In this document: positions 1-8,546 of the stretch, one piece after another | How positions within the stretch are numbered: the stretch's first letter is position 1 | Layout: every line of letters starts with the position of its first letter | Source: Actinobacillus sp. | GTDB taxonomy: Bacteria > Pseudomonadota > Gammaproteobacteria > Enterobacterales > Pasteurellaceae | Length of the DNA stretch: 43,179 nt | Assembly (NCBI GenBank): GCA_020026055.1 | Contig: JAHHRA010000016.1 | Location: forward strand, 1-43,179 | Direction of reading: 5' to 3' | Notes under the pieces: generated by a model | What the model saw: only the letters and a program-made list of their open reading frames with translations | Told to the model about the DNA's origin: nothing | The model's database searches: none | Translations under genes and position numbers: made by a program

Positions 1-1405
1 TTATCACAGTGCCGTCAGTTAAACTTGTCGCTTCGACAGATTCTAAACCTGACAAGTTTTTAGCTAAGCGAATATCTAATGCATCACCATTAATGACAAC
101 ACCAAGATTCTTATCTGTGAGTTCTGTAAGTTTGGTTGCATCCTCTTCTCCGCCTTTAAGCGTAATGGTTTCGTTTAATTTACGAACTAATGTTGTTCCA
201 GTTTTATCACCTGCAAAAGTTAAGCCATTAAACGGTGCTCCACCGCCACCTGTGATAGCATCAAGCTTGTTTTGCATATTTTCAAAACCTTTCGCTACAC
301 TTCCTGCTTGAACAAGGCTTGTGTCATTTTGGTCGTGACCATCTGTTAAAGCAACGCCAACATTTGTACCAAAAGTTTTCTTCGCCGCAGCATCACCTAT
401 GTTTGTACCATCTTTTTTCAAGAAGTTTTCAAAAATAAGTCCTTTAGTAATATTATGTTGAGCATTATTAACATCATCGCCAACTAAGCCTGTAAAAGTA
501 TCTTTGAGTTGTTTAAGGTTAATAGCATCAGTAGGATTTACCCCTTCTGACACATGAATTAATCTGGCGTTTTGTGATATCCCCGATAGTTCTGATGGTA
601 GTGATAATCCAGAGCTACCAAAAGAAACTACTCTTTCCTCGGGATTTCGTTTATCTATTTCCAAGACTAATGCACCAGGACCAATTGCAGTGCCAAATGA
701 AGTCTCAGCCCTTGCATGATAACCAATCGCAGTACCAGCAACAGCTGAAACTCTTGAAGCAGAACCTATTGAGATAGAATGGTTTGCCACAGTAATTATA
801 TTGCTTCCCATTGCTATATTGTCATGACCTCTGATCTTTATATTATGTGAACCAAACGATATGTTTTCTTTGCCATTAATTATAGTATCTGACAAACCCA
901 TAGCAATATTGCCATAGCCCTCTGGACCAGAGGCTAATAATTTTTGACCATAACCAATAACGATAGAGTTAGATCCCTCTACTTTATTACCGAAACCTAT
1001 TACAAAATTACTGGTCCCTCTTAACGTAAGATCTTGACTAATTATTATGGAGGAGCCAGTATTTGAAAGATTGTTACCAATCAAGATAGGTTTATCGTAA
1101 GAACCACTATCCATAACATTAAGTTTGCTACCTATAGCAATGCTTCCCGAGGGAATATTTCCAATATCTCTACCTATAGAAACATAGGGGGATGTTATAA
1201 CATCACTGGAAGCTAGAGTGGACTTAGCAGATTTACCAATACACTGTGCTTGAGCTGTATTTTCTGGTTTTGAACAATCAACTTCTATTTCTGTTGCAAA
1301 CGTAACATCTGTTGCAACTGCAATAATACTTAATGTAGTAATAGTTTTTATTATATTGTTAGTCAGTATTTTTTGTTTATTTTTCATTTCTAAGATTTTA
1401 TCCAT
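1..1405 (-). CDS. Trimeric autotransporter adhesin (YadA/Hia-like), 5' part; 3' end lies outside the window
   Basis: An open frame of about 468 codons runs from an ATG at 1405 off the left edge. AAAGGA lies about 9 nt upstream of the start. The product has a basic N-terminus and a hydrophobic segment ending in a cleavable-looking TFA-TE site, so it is probably exported. Residues ~80-260 contain many degenerate YadA-head repeats of the type SIAIG, IVIGYG, NIAMG, SISIG and TAIGYHA. A neck motif follows (VSEGVNPTDAINLKQLK), and then stalk-like sequence ending near LAKNLSGLESVEA. Known members of this family trimerise on the cell surface, anchored by a C-terminal beta-barrel that is not in this window. 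Binding to host surfaces or to other cells is the usual role; the ligand cannot be read from the sequence. Two head cysteines just after the signal region (C-x12-C) are unusual. Confidence 0.9.
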   Translation of the reverse strand, partial: MDKILEMKNKQKILTNNIIKTITTLSIIAVATDVTFATEIEVDCSKPENTAQAQCIGKSAKSTLASSDVITSPYVSIGRDIGNIPSGSIAIGSKLNVMDSGSYDKPILIGNNLSNTGSSIIISQDLTLRGTSNFVIGFGNKVEGSNSIVIGYGQKLLASGPEGYGNIAMGLSDTIINGKENISFGSHNIKIRGHDNIAMGSNIITVANHSISIGSASRVSAVAGTAIGYHARAETSFGTAIGPGALVLEIDKRNPEERVVSFGSSGLSLPSELSGISQNARLIHVSEGVNPTDAINLKQLKDTFTGLVGDDVNNAQHNITKGLIFENFLKKDGTNIGDAAAKKTFGTNVGVALTDGHDQNDTSLVQAGSVAKGFENMQNKLDAITGGGGAPFNGLTFAGDKTGTTLVRKLNETITLKGGEEDATKLTELTDKNLGVVINGDALDIRLAKNLSGLESVEATSLTDGTVI

Positions 1406-1438
1406 ATAATATATCCTTTATATAATTATTAGGCTAAA

Positions 1439-1453
1439 TTAACATCATGTTAA
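1439..1453. promoter_or_regulatory. Perfect inverted repeat upstream of the adhesin gene (possible operator)
   Basis: TTAACATCATGTTAA is a perfect palindrome around a 3-nt centre. It lies about 35-50 bp upstream of the adhesin ATG in a very A/T-rich intergenic stretch. The position suits a repressor or activator site, but no specific regulator is recognised. A/T-rich DNA produces short palindromes by chance. Confidence 0.25.
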
Positions 1454-1551
1454 CTTATAATTAACTTAATTGTAATTATTTTTTTTTATAAATTAATTTA
1501 TTTTCTTAAGTATTATTCATATCAATCATATTGATAATATTGGTTTTTTTT

Positions 1552-2289
1552 ATGATGCAAACTCATCTTACATTAATGCCTATTGCTGTTATTCATACAC
1601 CCTATAAAGAAAAATTTGCAGTGCCTCGGCAACCTAATTTGGTTCCTGATGGGAAAGGAAAAATTGAATTGCTTTCACCTTATAATACGGTTGAATGTGT
1701 GCGAGGTTTGGAAGCGTTTTCACATATTTGGCTTTTGTTTCAATTTCATCAGATTGAAATGGGTAAATGGCAGCCGACAGTGCGTCCACCACGCCTTGGA
1801 GGGAATAAGCGAATTGGTGTGTTTGCATCGCGAGCAACACATCGTCCAAATCCCATTGGGCTTTCTAAAGTTGCTTTAGAGCGAATAGTATATGAGCGTG
1901 GGAGAGTTCTTTTGGAAGTAGGTTCAGTTGATTTAGTGGATGGTACGCCGATTTTTGATATCAAACCTTATTTGGCTTATGCTGATAATGAAGTAGCAGC
2001 ACATTCTAGTTTTGCACAAGAAAAGCCTCATGTATCGTTGGATGTTATTTTTAGTGAAAAAGCTTTGTTGCAGATTCAAAAAATTTCCGTAAAAATTCCT
2101 AACTTTCAACGTTTTTTAGTTGATGTTTTAGCTCAAGATCCAAGACCTGCTTATCAAAAAAATAGAAGCCAAGGGCGGATTTATGGTGTGAGACTTTATG
2201 ATTTCAATGTGCGTTGGCACGTGATTCAAAATACGCTTCTTAAATCGGCAGAAATTATCGAAATTCTAACTGTGGATAAAATTAAGTAG
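1552..2289 (+). CDS. trmO: tRNA (adenine(37)-N6)-methyltransferase TrmO (YaeB/TsaA family)
   Basis: The product, about 245 aa from the ATG at 1552, matches TrmO. This enzyme uses S-adenosylmethionine to N6-methylate the t6A37 base of threonine tRNAs. Family signatures are present: IGVIHTPYKEKF-like start (here IAVIHTPYKEKFAVPRQP), VRGLEAFSHIW, VRPPRLGG, RPNPIGLS, DLVDGTPIFDIKPY and LAQDPRPAY, with the usual C-terminal DFNVRW. An in-frame TTG at 1531 would add seven residues (MIILVFF). I prefer the ATG at 1552 because homologues begin only a few residues before IAVIHTPYK. No good ribosome binding site is visible for either start. The gene is convergent with rne, and the two share a terminator hairpin. 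Confidence 0.93.
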   Translation: MMQTHLTLMPIAVIHTPYKEKFAVPRQPNLVPDGKGKIELLSPYNTVECVRGLEAFSHIWLLFQFHQIEMGKWQPTVRPPRLGGNKRIGVFASRATHRPNPIGLSKVALERIVYERGRVLLEVGSVDLVDGTPIFDIKPYLAYADNEVAAHSSFAQEKPHVSLDVIFSEKALLQIQKISVKIPNFQRFLVDVLAQDPRPAYQKNRSQGRIYGVRLYDFNVRWHVIQNTLLKSAEIIEILTVDKIK

Positions 2290-2318
2290 GCTTGAGCTGA
2301 GGCAATAAATTTTAAGTA

Positions 2319-2346
2319 GAAAATTTTTATGAATTTGAAGGCGTGA
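2319..2346 (-). repeat. Uptake-signal-like 28-bp element, copy 1
   Basis: Read on the minus strand, the core TCACGCC is followed by TTC, an A/T tract (AAATTC) and a second tract (AAAAATTTTC). It lies between trmO and its terminator. It shares length and layout with the copies at 13090, 22256, 25017, 29645, 33065/33082, 38606 and 41876/41892. Confidence 0.65.
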
Positions 2347-2361
2347 TTGACGAGGTGAAAC

Positions 2362-2387
2362 AAAAATCCAGCAGTAGCTGGATTTTT
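2362..2387. terminator. Bidirectional rho-independent terminator between trmO and rne
   Basis: AAAAATCCAGC and GCTGGATTTTT form an 11-bp perfect stem around an AGTA loop. There is a T-run on either strand, so it can end both the plus-strand trmO transcript and the minus-strand rne transcript. Confidence 0.85.
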
Positions 2388-2404
2388 ATTAATGATTTTA
2401 GAAA

Positions 2405-5338
2405 TTAATCTATACAAATGGTTGGCTCAACAGAAACGTAACTTATTGCACGACTACGTCCAGCACTACCATCTCCGTAGAAATGATAACGAGAATTTTG
2501 CCAAACTTGAATTGGGCGGTGGAATGCCATCTTATTTGTTTCTGTTGCTACTGCTTGAGTTGGTTGTGATGTCGTGTGTTTGACTGCTGAAATAGTTCCT
2601 ATACGACCATCAAATATGTAATTGGATTGATATGGTGTGACGTCAATAACTGCCTGAGTAGCAATATATTTCGATGCAACACATTGCATTGCTGCACTGT
2701 GACTTAGGCGATCTAATGATGCTTGGATTTTCTTTTCTACTGCCTCATTAGCTATTTGAGCAATCATATTTTCTACAGGCTTGTTGATTTGTGTTTTCTC
2801 AGTTGCAATCAAGAATGCGTCCATAGGTTCAGGTACAATTCCTTGTTGAGTATTTTCTTTCAATAGCATTTCATCTACTGATAAGAAAGGTACTGCTATT
2901 TGCATTTTTTTTACGTTCTCAGGTGCAACTGATTGTTGTACCCAAACTTTACCTATTGCAAATTCTGGTGATGCAACTCCAGCAGAAAGTGGCATTGGTG
3001 CTTTATTTTCATCTAATCGGTAACGACGGGAATTATTCAGACGCAAATGGCGTGCTACTCGGCGTTGGCGATGACTATTTTTACTCTCATGTTTTGTTGT
3101 TTTTCCTTCAATAAGTGTTGGTATTTCAATGTTAGTAGTAACTTCTTTTATTTTTGAAGATGTGTTTTTATTGGATGTATTACGTTGATTTTTATCCAAT
3201 TCAGAGAGAGGCATTTGTTCTATAACTGTTGTTTGATTATGCTTATTCTCGGTTGTTGAAATGAGATGTTTTTCCATTGCAACTTCAGAATGGCGCGTTT
3301 CAACAGGTTGTTGAGCTGAGCGAGTAACCGTTTTAGTCGAGTGTGCTTTTTTAGCTAATTCACGATTAGGACGGTGTTCTTGTTTTGTTTCAGCTTCTTT
3401 TATGATTTTTGCTGTATTTGTTTCTATGATATTTGCATTCTCTAATTCAGCGTTGAGTCGAGCGTTTTTTTCTTTCCGCATTCTTGTTTTAAACTCTGCA
3501 CGCTCTTTTCTTTCTTTAGATTCAGCACGTTCTGTATAGTTTTTGGAGTGACGACGTTGCGTACGAGTGTCATTAGTACGTCGTGTTTTTTTATGTGAAT
3601 GTTTTTTCGATTTCTCTTGTTTTTTTTCTGTTATAAAGAAGTCATAGATTGCTTTAAAGAAACGATTGAAGAGAGAGGAATATTTAGCCTTTGTTGGGGC
3701 TGGAGTATCAATAGTTAAACAAACTGCGGCATTTTCTGTGGAATTATCATTATTACAATGATTTGTGATGTCAATTTGACGAGATGCTAAAGTTTCTTCT
3801 TGAACAGTCATTTCATCATTTTTTTCGTGGTACTTTGTTAAATGGTAGCTTAACGTATTAGATTCTTCACCATTACGAATACGTAAAACATGGAAATGTG
3901 GTGTTTCCATACGTTCATTCGGTACAATAATAACGTTAACACTATGACGTTGTTCAATTTTATGAATTGCTTTACGTTTTTCATTAAGTAAATAAGTTGC
4001 AATTTTTACTGGTGCAATACAATGTACTTGTTTAGTATTTTCTTTTAATGCCTCTTCTTCAAGTAAACGGAGGATAGATAAAGAAAGTGATTCATTGTCT
4101 CGAACTTTGCCTGTTCCTTGACAACGAGGACAAATGTGGGAAGAGGAATCACCAAGCGATGCACTCAAGCGTTGGCGTGACATTTCTAATAAGCCAAACT
4201 GTGAAATACGGTTGATTTGAATGCGAGCACGATCTTGGCGTACAGCATCACGCATACGGTTCTCAACTTCGCGTTGGTTACGCACAGATCCCATATCAAT
4301 AAAATCAACTACAACTAATCCGCCTAAATCACGTAAGCGTAATTGGCGAGCAATTTCATCTGCAGCTTCAAGATTAGTATTAAGTGCTGTTTCTTCAATA
4401 TCACTTCCTTTAGTCGCACGAGCAGAGTTTATGTCGATCGCGATTAAGGCTTCTGTCACATCAATTACAATTGAGCCACCAGAAGGCAAACGTACTTCAC
4501 GTTGAAAAGCCGATTCAATTTGAGATTCAATTTGATAATGACTAAAGAGAGGGACTTCACCTTGATAAAATTTTACGCGGTTAAGAAAATCTGGGCGGAC
4601 AAGTTTAATGTGATGTTTTGCTTTTTCAAAAACTGTTGGGTTATCAATCAAAATTTCACCAATGTCTCGGCGTAAGTGATCACGAATTGCTCGTACAATT
4701 ACATCACTTTCTTGATGAATAAGGAAAGGTGCGGAGCGATTTTGAGCCGCTTGTTTAATGGCTTCCCAATGATGGAGCAGAACTTTTAAATCCCATTGTA
4801 ACTCTTCTGGAGATTTCCCTACACCAGCTGTTCTGACAATCAACCCAACACCTTCAGGGATATCTAAACAGCTCAATGTTTCTTTTAATTCGGCACGTTC
4901 ATCTCCTTCAATACGACGTGAGATTCCACCTGCTTTAGGGTTGTTTGGCATAATAACTAAATAGCTACCTGCAAGTGAAACTAAAGTAGTTAAAGCCGCA
5001 CCTTTATTTCCGCGTTCTTCTTTATTTACTTGAACGATCACTTCCTGACCTTCAGTAAGTACGTCACGGATGTTTGGACGACCTTGATAAGCATAGTCTT
5101 TGGGGAAATATTCGCGAGCAATTTCTTTAAGGGGAAGGAAACCGTGTCTTTCTGCACCGTAATCGACGAACGCTGCTTCTAAACTTGGCTCAATACGAGT
5201 AATTCGACCTTTGTAAATATTAGCTTTTTTTTGTTCGTGGATAGTATTTTCAATATCAAGATCAAATAAAGATTGACCATCTACAAGTGCAACACGAAGT
5301 TCTTCTCTTTGTGTTGCATTAATTAACATTCTTTTCAT
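2405..5338 (-). CDS. rne: Ribonuclease E
   Basis: This 977-aa protein is RNase E, the endonuclease that nucleates the RNA degradosome and matures rRNA and tRNA. The N-terminal ~510 residues hold the RNase H-like fold, the S1 domain (about residues 35-125), the DNase I-like catalytic core with acidic residues in IAIDINSARATKG and VVVDFIDMGS, and the zinc-link CPRCQGTG near residue 405. The remaining ~450 residues are low-complexity, rich in K, R, T and E. They include a basic RNA-binding stretch (KKHSHKKTRR and following) around residue 590. The extreme C-terminus has RYHFYGDGSAGRSRA, resembling the PNPase-binding microdomain of E. coli RNase E. The start is an ATG preceded by AAGAGAAA-type sequence and a ~400-nt leader that probably mediates autoregulation. 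Confidence 0.96.
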   Translation of the reverse strand: MKRMLINATQREELRVALVDGQSLFDLDIENTIHEQKKANIYKGRITRIEPSLEAAFVDYGAERHGFLPLKEIAREYFPKDYAYQGRPNIRDVLTEGQEVIVQVNKEERGNKGAALTTLVSLAGSYLVIMPNNPKAGGISRRIEGDERAELKETLSCLDIPEGVGLIVRTAGVGKSPEELQWDLKVLLHHWEAIKQAAQNRSAPFLIHQESDVIVRAIRDHLRRDIGEILIDNPTVFEKAKHHIKLVRPDFLNRVKFYQGEVPLFSHYQIESQIESAFQREVRLPSGGSIVIDVTEALIAIDINSARATKGSDIEETALNTNLEAADEIARQLRLRDLGGLVVVDFIDMGSVRNQREVENRMRDAVRQDRARIQINRISQFGLLEMSRQRLSASLGDSSSHICPRCQGTGKVRDNESLSLSILRLLEEEALKENTKQVHCIAPVKIATYLLNEKRKAIHKIEQRHSVNVIIVPNERMETPHFHVLRIRNGEESNTLSYHLTKYHEKNDEMTVQEETLASRQIDITNHCNNDNSTENAAVCLTIDTPAPTKAKYSSLFNRFFKAIYDFFITEKKQEKSKKHSHKKTRRTNDTRTQRRHSKNYTERAESKERKERAEFKTRMRKEKNARLNAELENANIIETNTAKIIKEAETKQEHRPNRELAKKAHSTKTVTRSAQQPVETRHSEVAMEKHLISTTENKHNQTTVIEQMPLSELDKNQRNTSNKNTSSKIKEVTTNIEIPTLIEGKTTKHESKNSHRQRRVARHLRLNNSRRYRLDENKAPMPLSAGVASPEFAIGKVWVQQSVAPENVKKMQIAVPFLSVDEMLLKENTQQGIVPEPMDAFLIATEKTQINKPVENMIAQIANEAVEKKIQASLDRLSHSAAMQCVASKYIATQAVIDVTPYQSNYIFDGRIGTISAVKHTTSQPTQAVATETNKMAFHRPIQVWQNSRYHFYGDGSAGRSRAISYVSVEPTICID

Positions 5339-5640
5339 TACATTTCTCTTTCTAATTGTGAAAACTGTATCACAGTGGTGTTGGTTTTTTGACCTCGTGT
5401 CTATCGCAAGATGTCAATCTCTCGACTGTCAGTTGCTGGGTGCTTTAAAACTATTGATGAAGATTTGAGACAAATTCTTCTTTAAGTATTAGGAACACAC
5501 ATCTGTGATTTGGAAAATATTGGAATCTTTACGTCTTATGCTACTTGCTGCACTAAAGAAACCAACAGCTTTGGTGTTTATTTTAACTCCAAAGAACGTT
5601 GTATTATGTTCTTTCTAAATAAGTTTCGCAAGGGCTTGAT
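5339..5640 (-). promoter_or_regulatory. rne 5' UTR autoregulatory leader (rne5-type element)
   Basis: There is no gene between rne (start 5338) and the next coding region (5743). On the minus strand this stretch holds GCATAAGACGTAAAGATT at about 5523-5541 and AGACACGAGG at 5393-5402. From memory, both occur in the same order in the E. coli rne leader: GGCGUAAGACGUAUUGAU in stem-loop hp2, and AGACACGAGG further downstream. In E. coli this leader is cut by RNase E itself and tunes rne mRNA stability. Conservation here implies the same feedback. Another local inverted repeat, GAACATAATACAACGTTC, lies near 5590-5612. The promoter position was not resolved. The rest of the gap, 5641-5742, shows nothing else I can support. 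Confidence 0.75.
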
Positions 5641-5742
5641 AAACTTATTTATTGATTCAAGATAACTTGCAAAACACTTGAGCATCTTGTTGATATGCTG
5701 AACATCAGAAGGGCAATGTAAAAAAACGTAATTTGAGCGTTG

Positions 5743-7026
5743 TTAAACTGTTTCAGAAATGAGTTTGAAATCTTTTTCGACTTTGGCTTGTTTGACCATA
5801 TTATCGCCAACTTCAAGAACAGTAATTTTTAAACCGTCTATTTTAAAGACTTGCCCTTCTTGAGGAATCTCTTCTAAATGTTCAATAATCCAGCCATTAA
5901 AAGTTCTGACTTCTTCATTATCTAAATGCCAATGGAACATTTTATTCAAATCACGTAAATTGGCACTGCCATCAATAATAATAGAACCGTCTGACTGACA
6001 TTCTACTTCTTCATCAATAGAAGGTGCTGTTGACGTTGTAAACTCGCCAACAATTTCTTCTAAAATATCCTCAAGAGTGATCAATCCTTTTATGTCTCCG
6101 TATTCATCAATCACGAGACCGACACGTTCTTTTTTTGTCCTAAAATTTAAAAGCTGAGTATTGAGAGGGGTACCTTCAGGGATAAAGTAAGGTTCATCTG
6201 TAGCACGAATGAGCATTTCTTTTGTAAATTCATTTTTATCTAGCATTAAACGATAAGCCTCACGGACTCGTAAGATACCAATAACTTGTTCATCAATACT
6301 TTCTTTATAAAGGACAACTCGACTATGTGCTGCGTGATTGAGTTGTCGCATAATAGATTTCCAATCGTCTTCAATATCAATACCACTAATGTCATTACGT
6401 GGCACCATAATATCGTCGATTGTTATTTCTGCTAGTTCAAGAATAGAAAGAAGCATTTGTTGATGAGAGTCGTGAATATATTTACTTGATTGCATTACAA
6501 TAGAACGTAATTCTTCAGTGCTTAGGTTATGGATTTTTGTTTCATTTTTTAAACCAAATAAATGCATTAATCCTTTAATGATTAAATCCATTAGAAAAAC
6601 AATGGGCATTAAAAATTTTGATAGCAAGATGAGTAAATGGCTTGAAAAAAATCCGACTTTTTCAGGATGAAGTGCTGCAATTGTTTTAGGTAAAATTTCC
6701 GAGAAAATAAGCATCACGAAAGTAAGTAACCCTGTTGCTATTGCAACGCCTAAATCACCCGAAATTCGCATGCCAATAATCGTAGTAATTGCAGAAGCAG
6801 AAATATTAACTAAATTATTACAGATAAGAATGAGACTCAATAGACGGTCAGTTCTAGTGAGTAGTTTTTCTGCTTTTTGGGCACCCTTATTGCCTTTTTC
6901 AGCAAGAAAACGCATGCGGTAACGATTGATAGAAAGTAACCCAGTTTCAGAACTTGAGAAGTAAGCAGAAAGGATAAGTAAGATAATTAAAGTAATAAAT
7001 AAGGTACTCAGAGGAATACTGTCCAA
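5743..7026 (-). CDS. yfjD: CNNM/CorB-type membrane protein (HlyC/CorC family, YfjD-like)
   Basis: The 427-aa product has three parts. An N-terminal DUF21/CNNM membrane domain (about residues 1-180) has hydrophobic segments near 8-28, 62-82, 92-112 and 130-160 and the SSSETGLLSINR motif. A CBS-domain pair spans about 200-320 (IMVPRNDISGID and later LVIDEYGDIKGLITLEDILEEIVGE). A CorC_HlyC domain closes it (about 335-415). CNNM proteins act in Mg2+ efflux or homeostasis. The start is an unusual TTG at 7026: AAGGA lies 8-9 nt upstream, and the next ATG would delete the first membrane helix. In E. coli yfjD also sits beside ffh, so the placement is conserved, although the ypjD/corE gene usually between them is missing here. 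Confidence 0.88.
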   Translation of the reverse strand: MDSIPLSTLFITLIILLILSAYFSSSETGLLSINRYRMRFLAEKGNKGAQKAEKLLTRTDRLLSLILICNNLVNISASAITTIIGMRISGDLGVAIATGLLTFVMLIFSEILPKTIAALHPEKVGFFSSHLLILLSKFLMPIVFLMDLIIKGLMHLFGLKNETKIHNLSTEELRSIVMQSSKYIHDSHQQMLLSILELAEITIDDIMVPRNDISGIDIEDDWKSIMRQLNHAAHSRVVLYKESIDEQVIGILRVREAYRLMLDKNEFTKEMLIRATDEPYFIPEGTPLNTQLLNFRTKKERVGLVIDEYGDIKGLITLEDILEEIVGEFTTSTAPSIDEEVECQSDGSIIIDGSANLRDLNKMFHWHLDNEEVRTFNGWIIEHLEEIPQEGQVFKIDGLKITVLEVGDNMVKQAKVEKDFKLISETV

Positions 7027-7148
7027 AATAAGATCCTTTGATAATTAAAATGAGCAACCATTATACAATATTTTGTCATTAATGAAAAAATCTTTAACTT
7101 TGAGTATAATCACTCGCGATTTTATGCATGAATTTAGGATGAATAATT

Positions 7149-8522
7149 ATGTTTGAGAACTTATCGGATCGTCTTTCCCAAACTCTAAAAAATATTACTG
7201 GGAAAGGACGTCTAAGCGAAGACAATATTAAAGATACGTTGCGTGAAGTACGAATGGCATTGCTAGAAGCGGATGTTGCTTTGCCTGTTGTCCGTGAATT
7301 TATGAATCATGTTAGGGAAAAAGCAGTTGGCGAAGTTGTCAATAAAAGTCTCACACCAGGGCAAGAATTTTTAAAAATCGTACAACGTCAATTAGAAGTT
7401 GCAATGGGGGAGTTTAATGAACGCCTCAATCTTGCTTGCCAACCACCAGCAGTAATTTTGATGGCAGGTTTGCAAGGTGCGGGAAAAACGACTAGCGTTG
7501 CTAAATTAGCTAAATTTTTACACGAACGTGAAAAGAAAAAAGTGTTAGTAGTCTCGGCTGACGTTTACCGTCCTGCTGCGATTAAACAGCTCGAAACTTT
7601 AGCGAATGAAGTTGGCGTGGACTTTTTCCCATCAACGACGCAACAAAATCCGCTAGAAATTTCTCGTGCTGCACTTGATGCCGCTAAACTGAAATTTTAC
7701 GATGTATTGATTGTAGATACTGCAGGGCGATTGCACGTTGATGAAGAAATGATGCAAGAAATTCAACGCTTGCATGAAATGCTCAACCCGATTGAAACAC
7801 TATTTACTGTTGATGCAATGACAGGGCAAGATGCGGCAAATACTGCAAAAGCCTTTAACGAAGCCCTGCCATTAACGGGAATTATTTTGACTAAAGTCGA
7901 TGGTGATGCACGTGGCGGTGCTGCACTTTCGATTCGTCAAATCACAGGAAAGCCAATTAAGTTTCTCGGAGTAGGTGAAAAAACTACTGCACTTGAACCT
8001 TTCCATCCTGATCGTGTTGCGTCGCGAATTTTGGGGATGGGCGATGTGATGTCATTAATCGAAGATTTGCAGCGGACAGTCGATCAAGAAAAAGCGGAAA
8101 AACTTGCAAAGAGATTTAAACAAGGTGATGATTTCACTTTAGAAGATTTTCGCCAACAGTTGAGTGAAATGAAAAAAATGGGAGGACTGACTTCAATGTT
8201 GGATAAGTTGCCAGGAATGAAAAATTTACCTGAGCATTTGAAAAACAAAGTTGATGAGAAAATGTTTTCGAAAATGGAGGCGATGATCAATTCAATGACA
8301 TTAAAAGAACGAGCATATCCTGATATCATTAAAGCCTCTCGCCGTCGTCGGATCGCCGAAGGGTCAGGAACAACGGTTCAAGATGTCAATAAATTGCTTA
8401 GACAATTTAGTGATATGCAAAAAATGATGAAAAAAATGCGTAAAGGTGGAATGGCGAAAATGATGCGTGGAATGAAAGGTTTGATGGGTGGTGGCTTGTC
8501 AGGGTTTGGTCAAAAATTTTAA
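7149..8522 (+). CDS. ffh: Signal recognition particle protein Ffh
   Basis: This 457-aa protein is the SRP54-type GTPase. With 4.5S RNA it recognises signal sequences and delivers ribosomes to FtsY at the inner membrane. It has the N domain (1-~90), the G domain with P-loop GLQGAGKTT (107-115), DTAGR (~190), TKVDGDARGG (~250) and LGVGEK, and a methionine-rich M domain from ~300. The M domain carries the RRRRIAEGSGT RNA-binding motif and a terminal MKKMRKGG/GMKGLMGG tail. The ATG follows AGGATGAATAATT. It is divergent from the CNNM gene, with a ~120-bp gap that must hold both promoters. The usual downstream rpsP-rimM-trmD-rplS operon is absent; psd follows instead. Confidence 0.97.
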   Translation: MFENLSDRLSQTLKNITGKGRLSEDNIKDTLREVRMALLEADVALPVVREFMNHVREKAVGEVVNKSLTPGQEFLKIVQRQLEVAMGEFNERLNLACQPPAVILMAGLQGAGKTTSVAKLAKFLHEREKKKVLVVSADVYRPAAIKQLETLANEVGVDFFPSTTQQNPLEISRAALDAAKLKFYDVLIVDTAGRLHVDEEMMQEIQRLHEMLNPIETLFTVDAMTGQDAANTAKAFNEALPLTGIILTKVDGDARGGAALSIRQITGKPIKFLGVGEKTTALEPFHPDRVASRILGMGDVMSLIEDLQRTVDQEKAEKLAKRFKQGDDFTLEDFRQQLSEMKKMGGLTSMLDKLPGMKNLPEHLKNKVDEKMFSKMEAMINSMTLKERAYPDIIKASRRRRIAEGSGTTVQDVNKLLRQFSDMQKMMKKMRKGGMAKMMRGMKGLMGGGLSGFGQKF

Positions 8523-8546
8523 AAGTGTAAAAGGAGAATTTTACAA

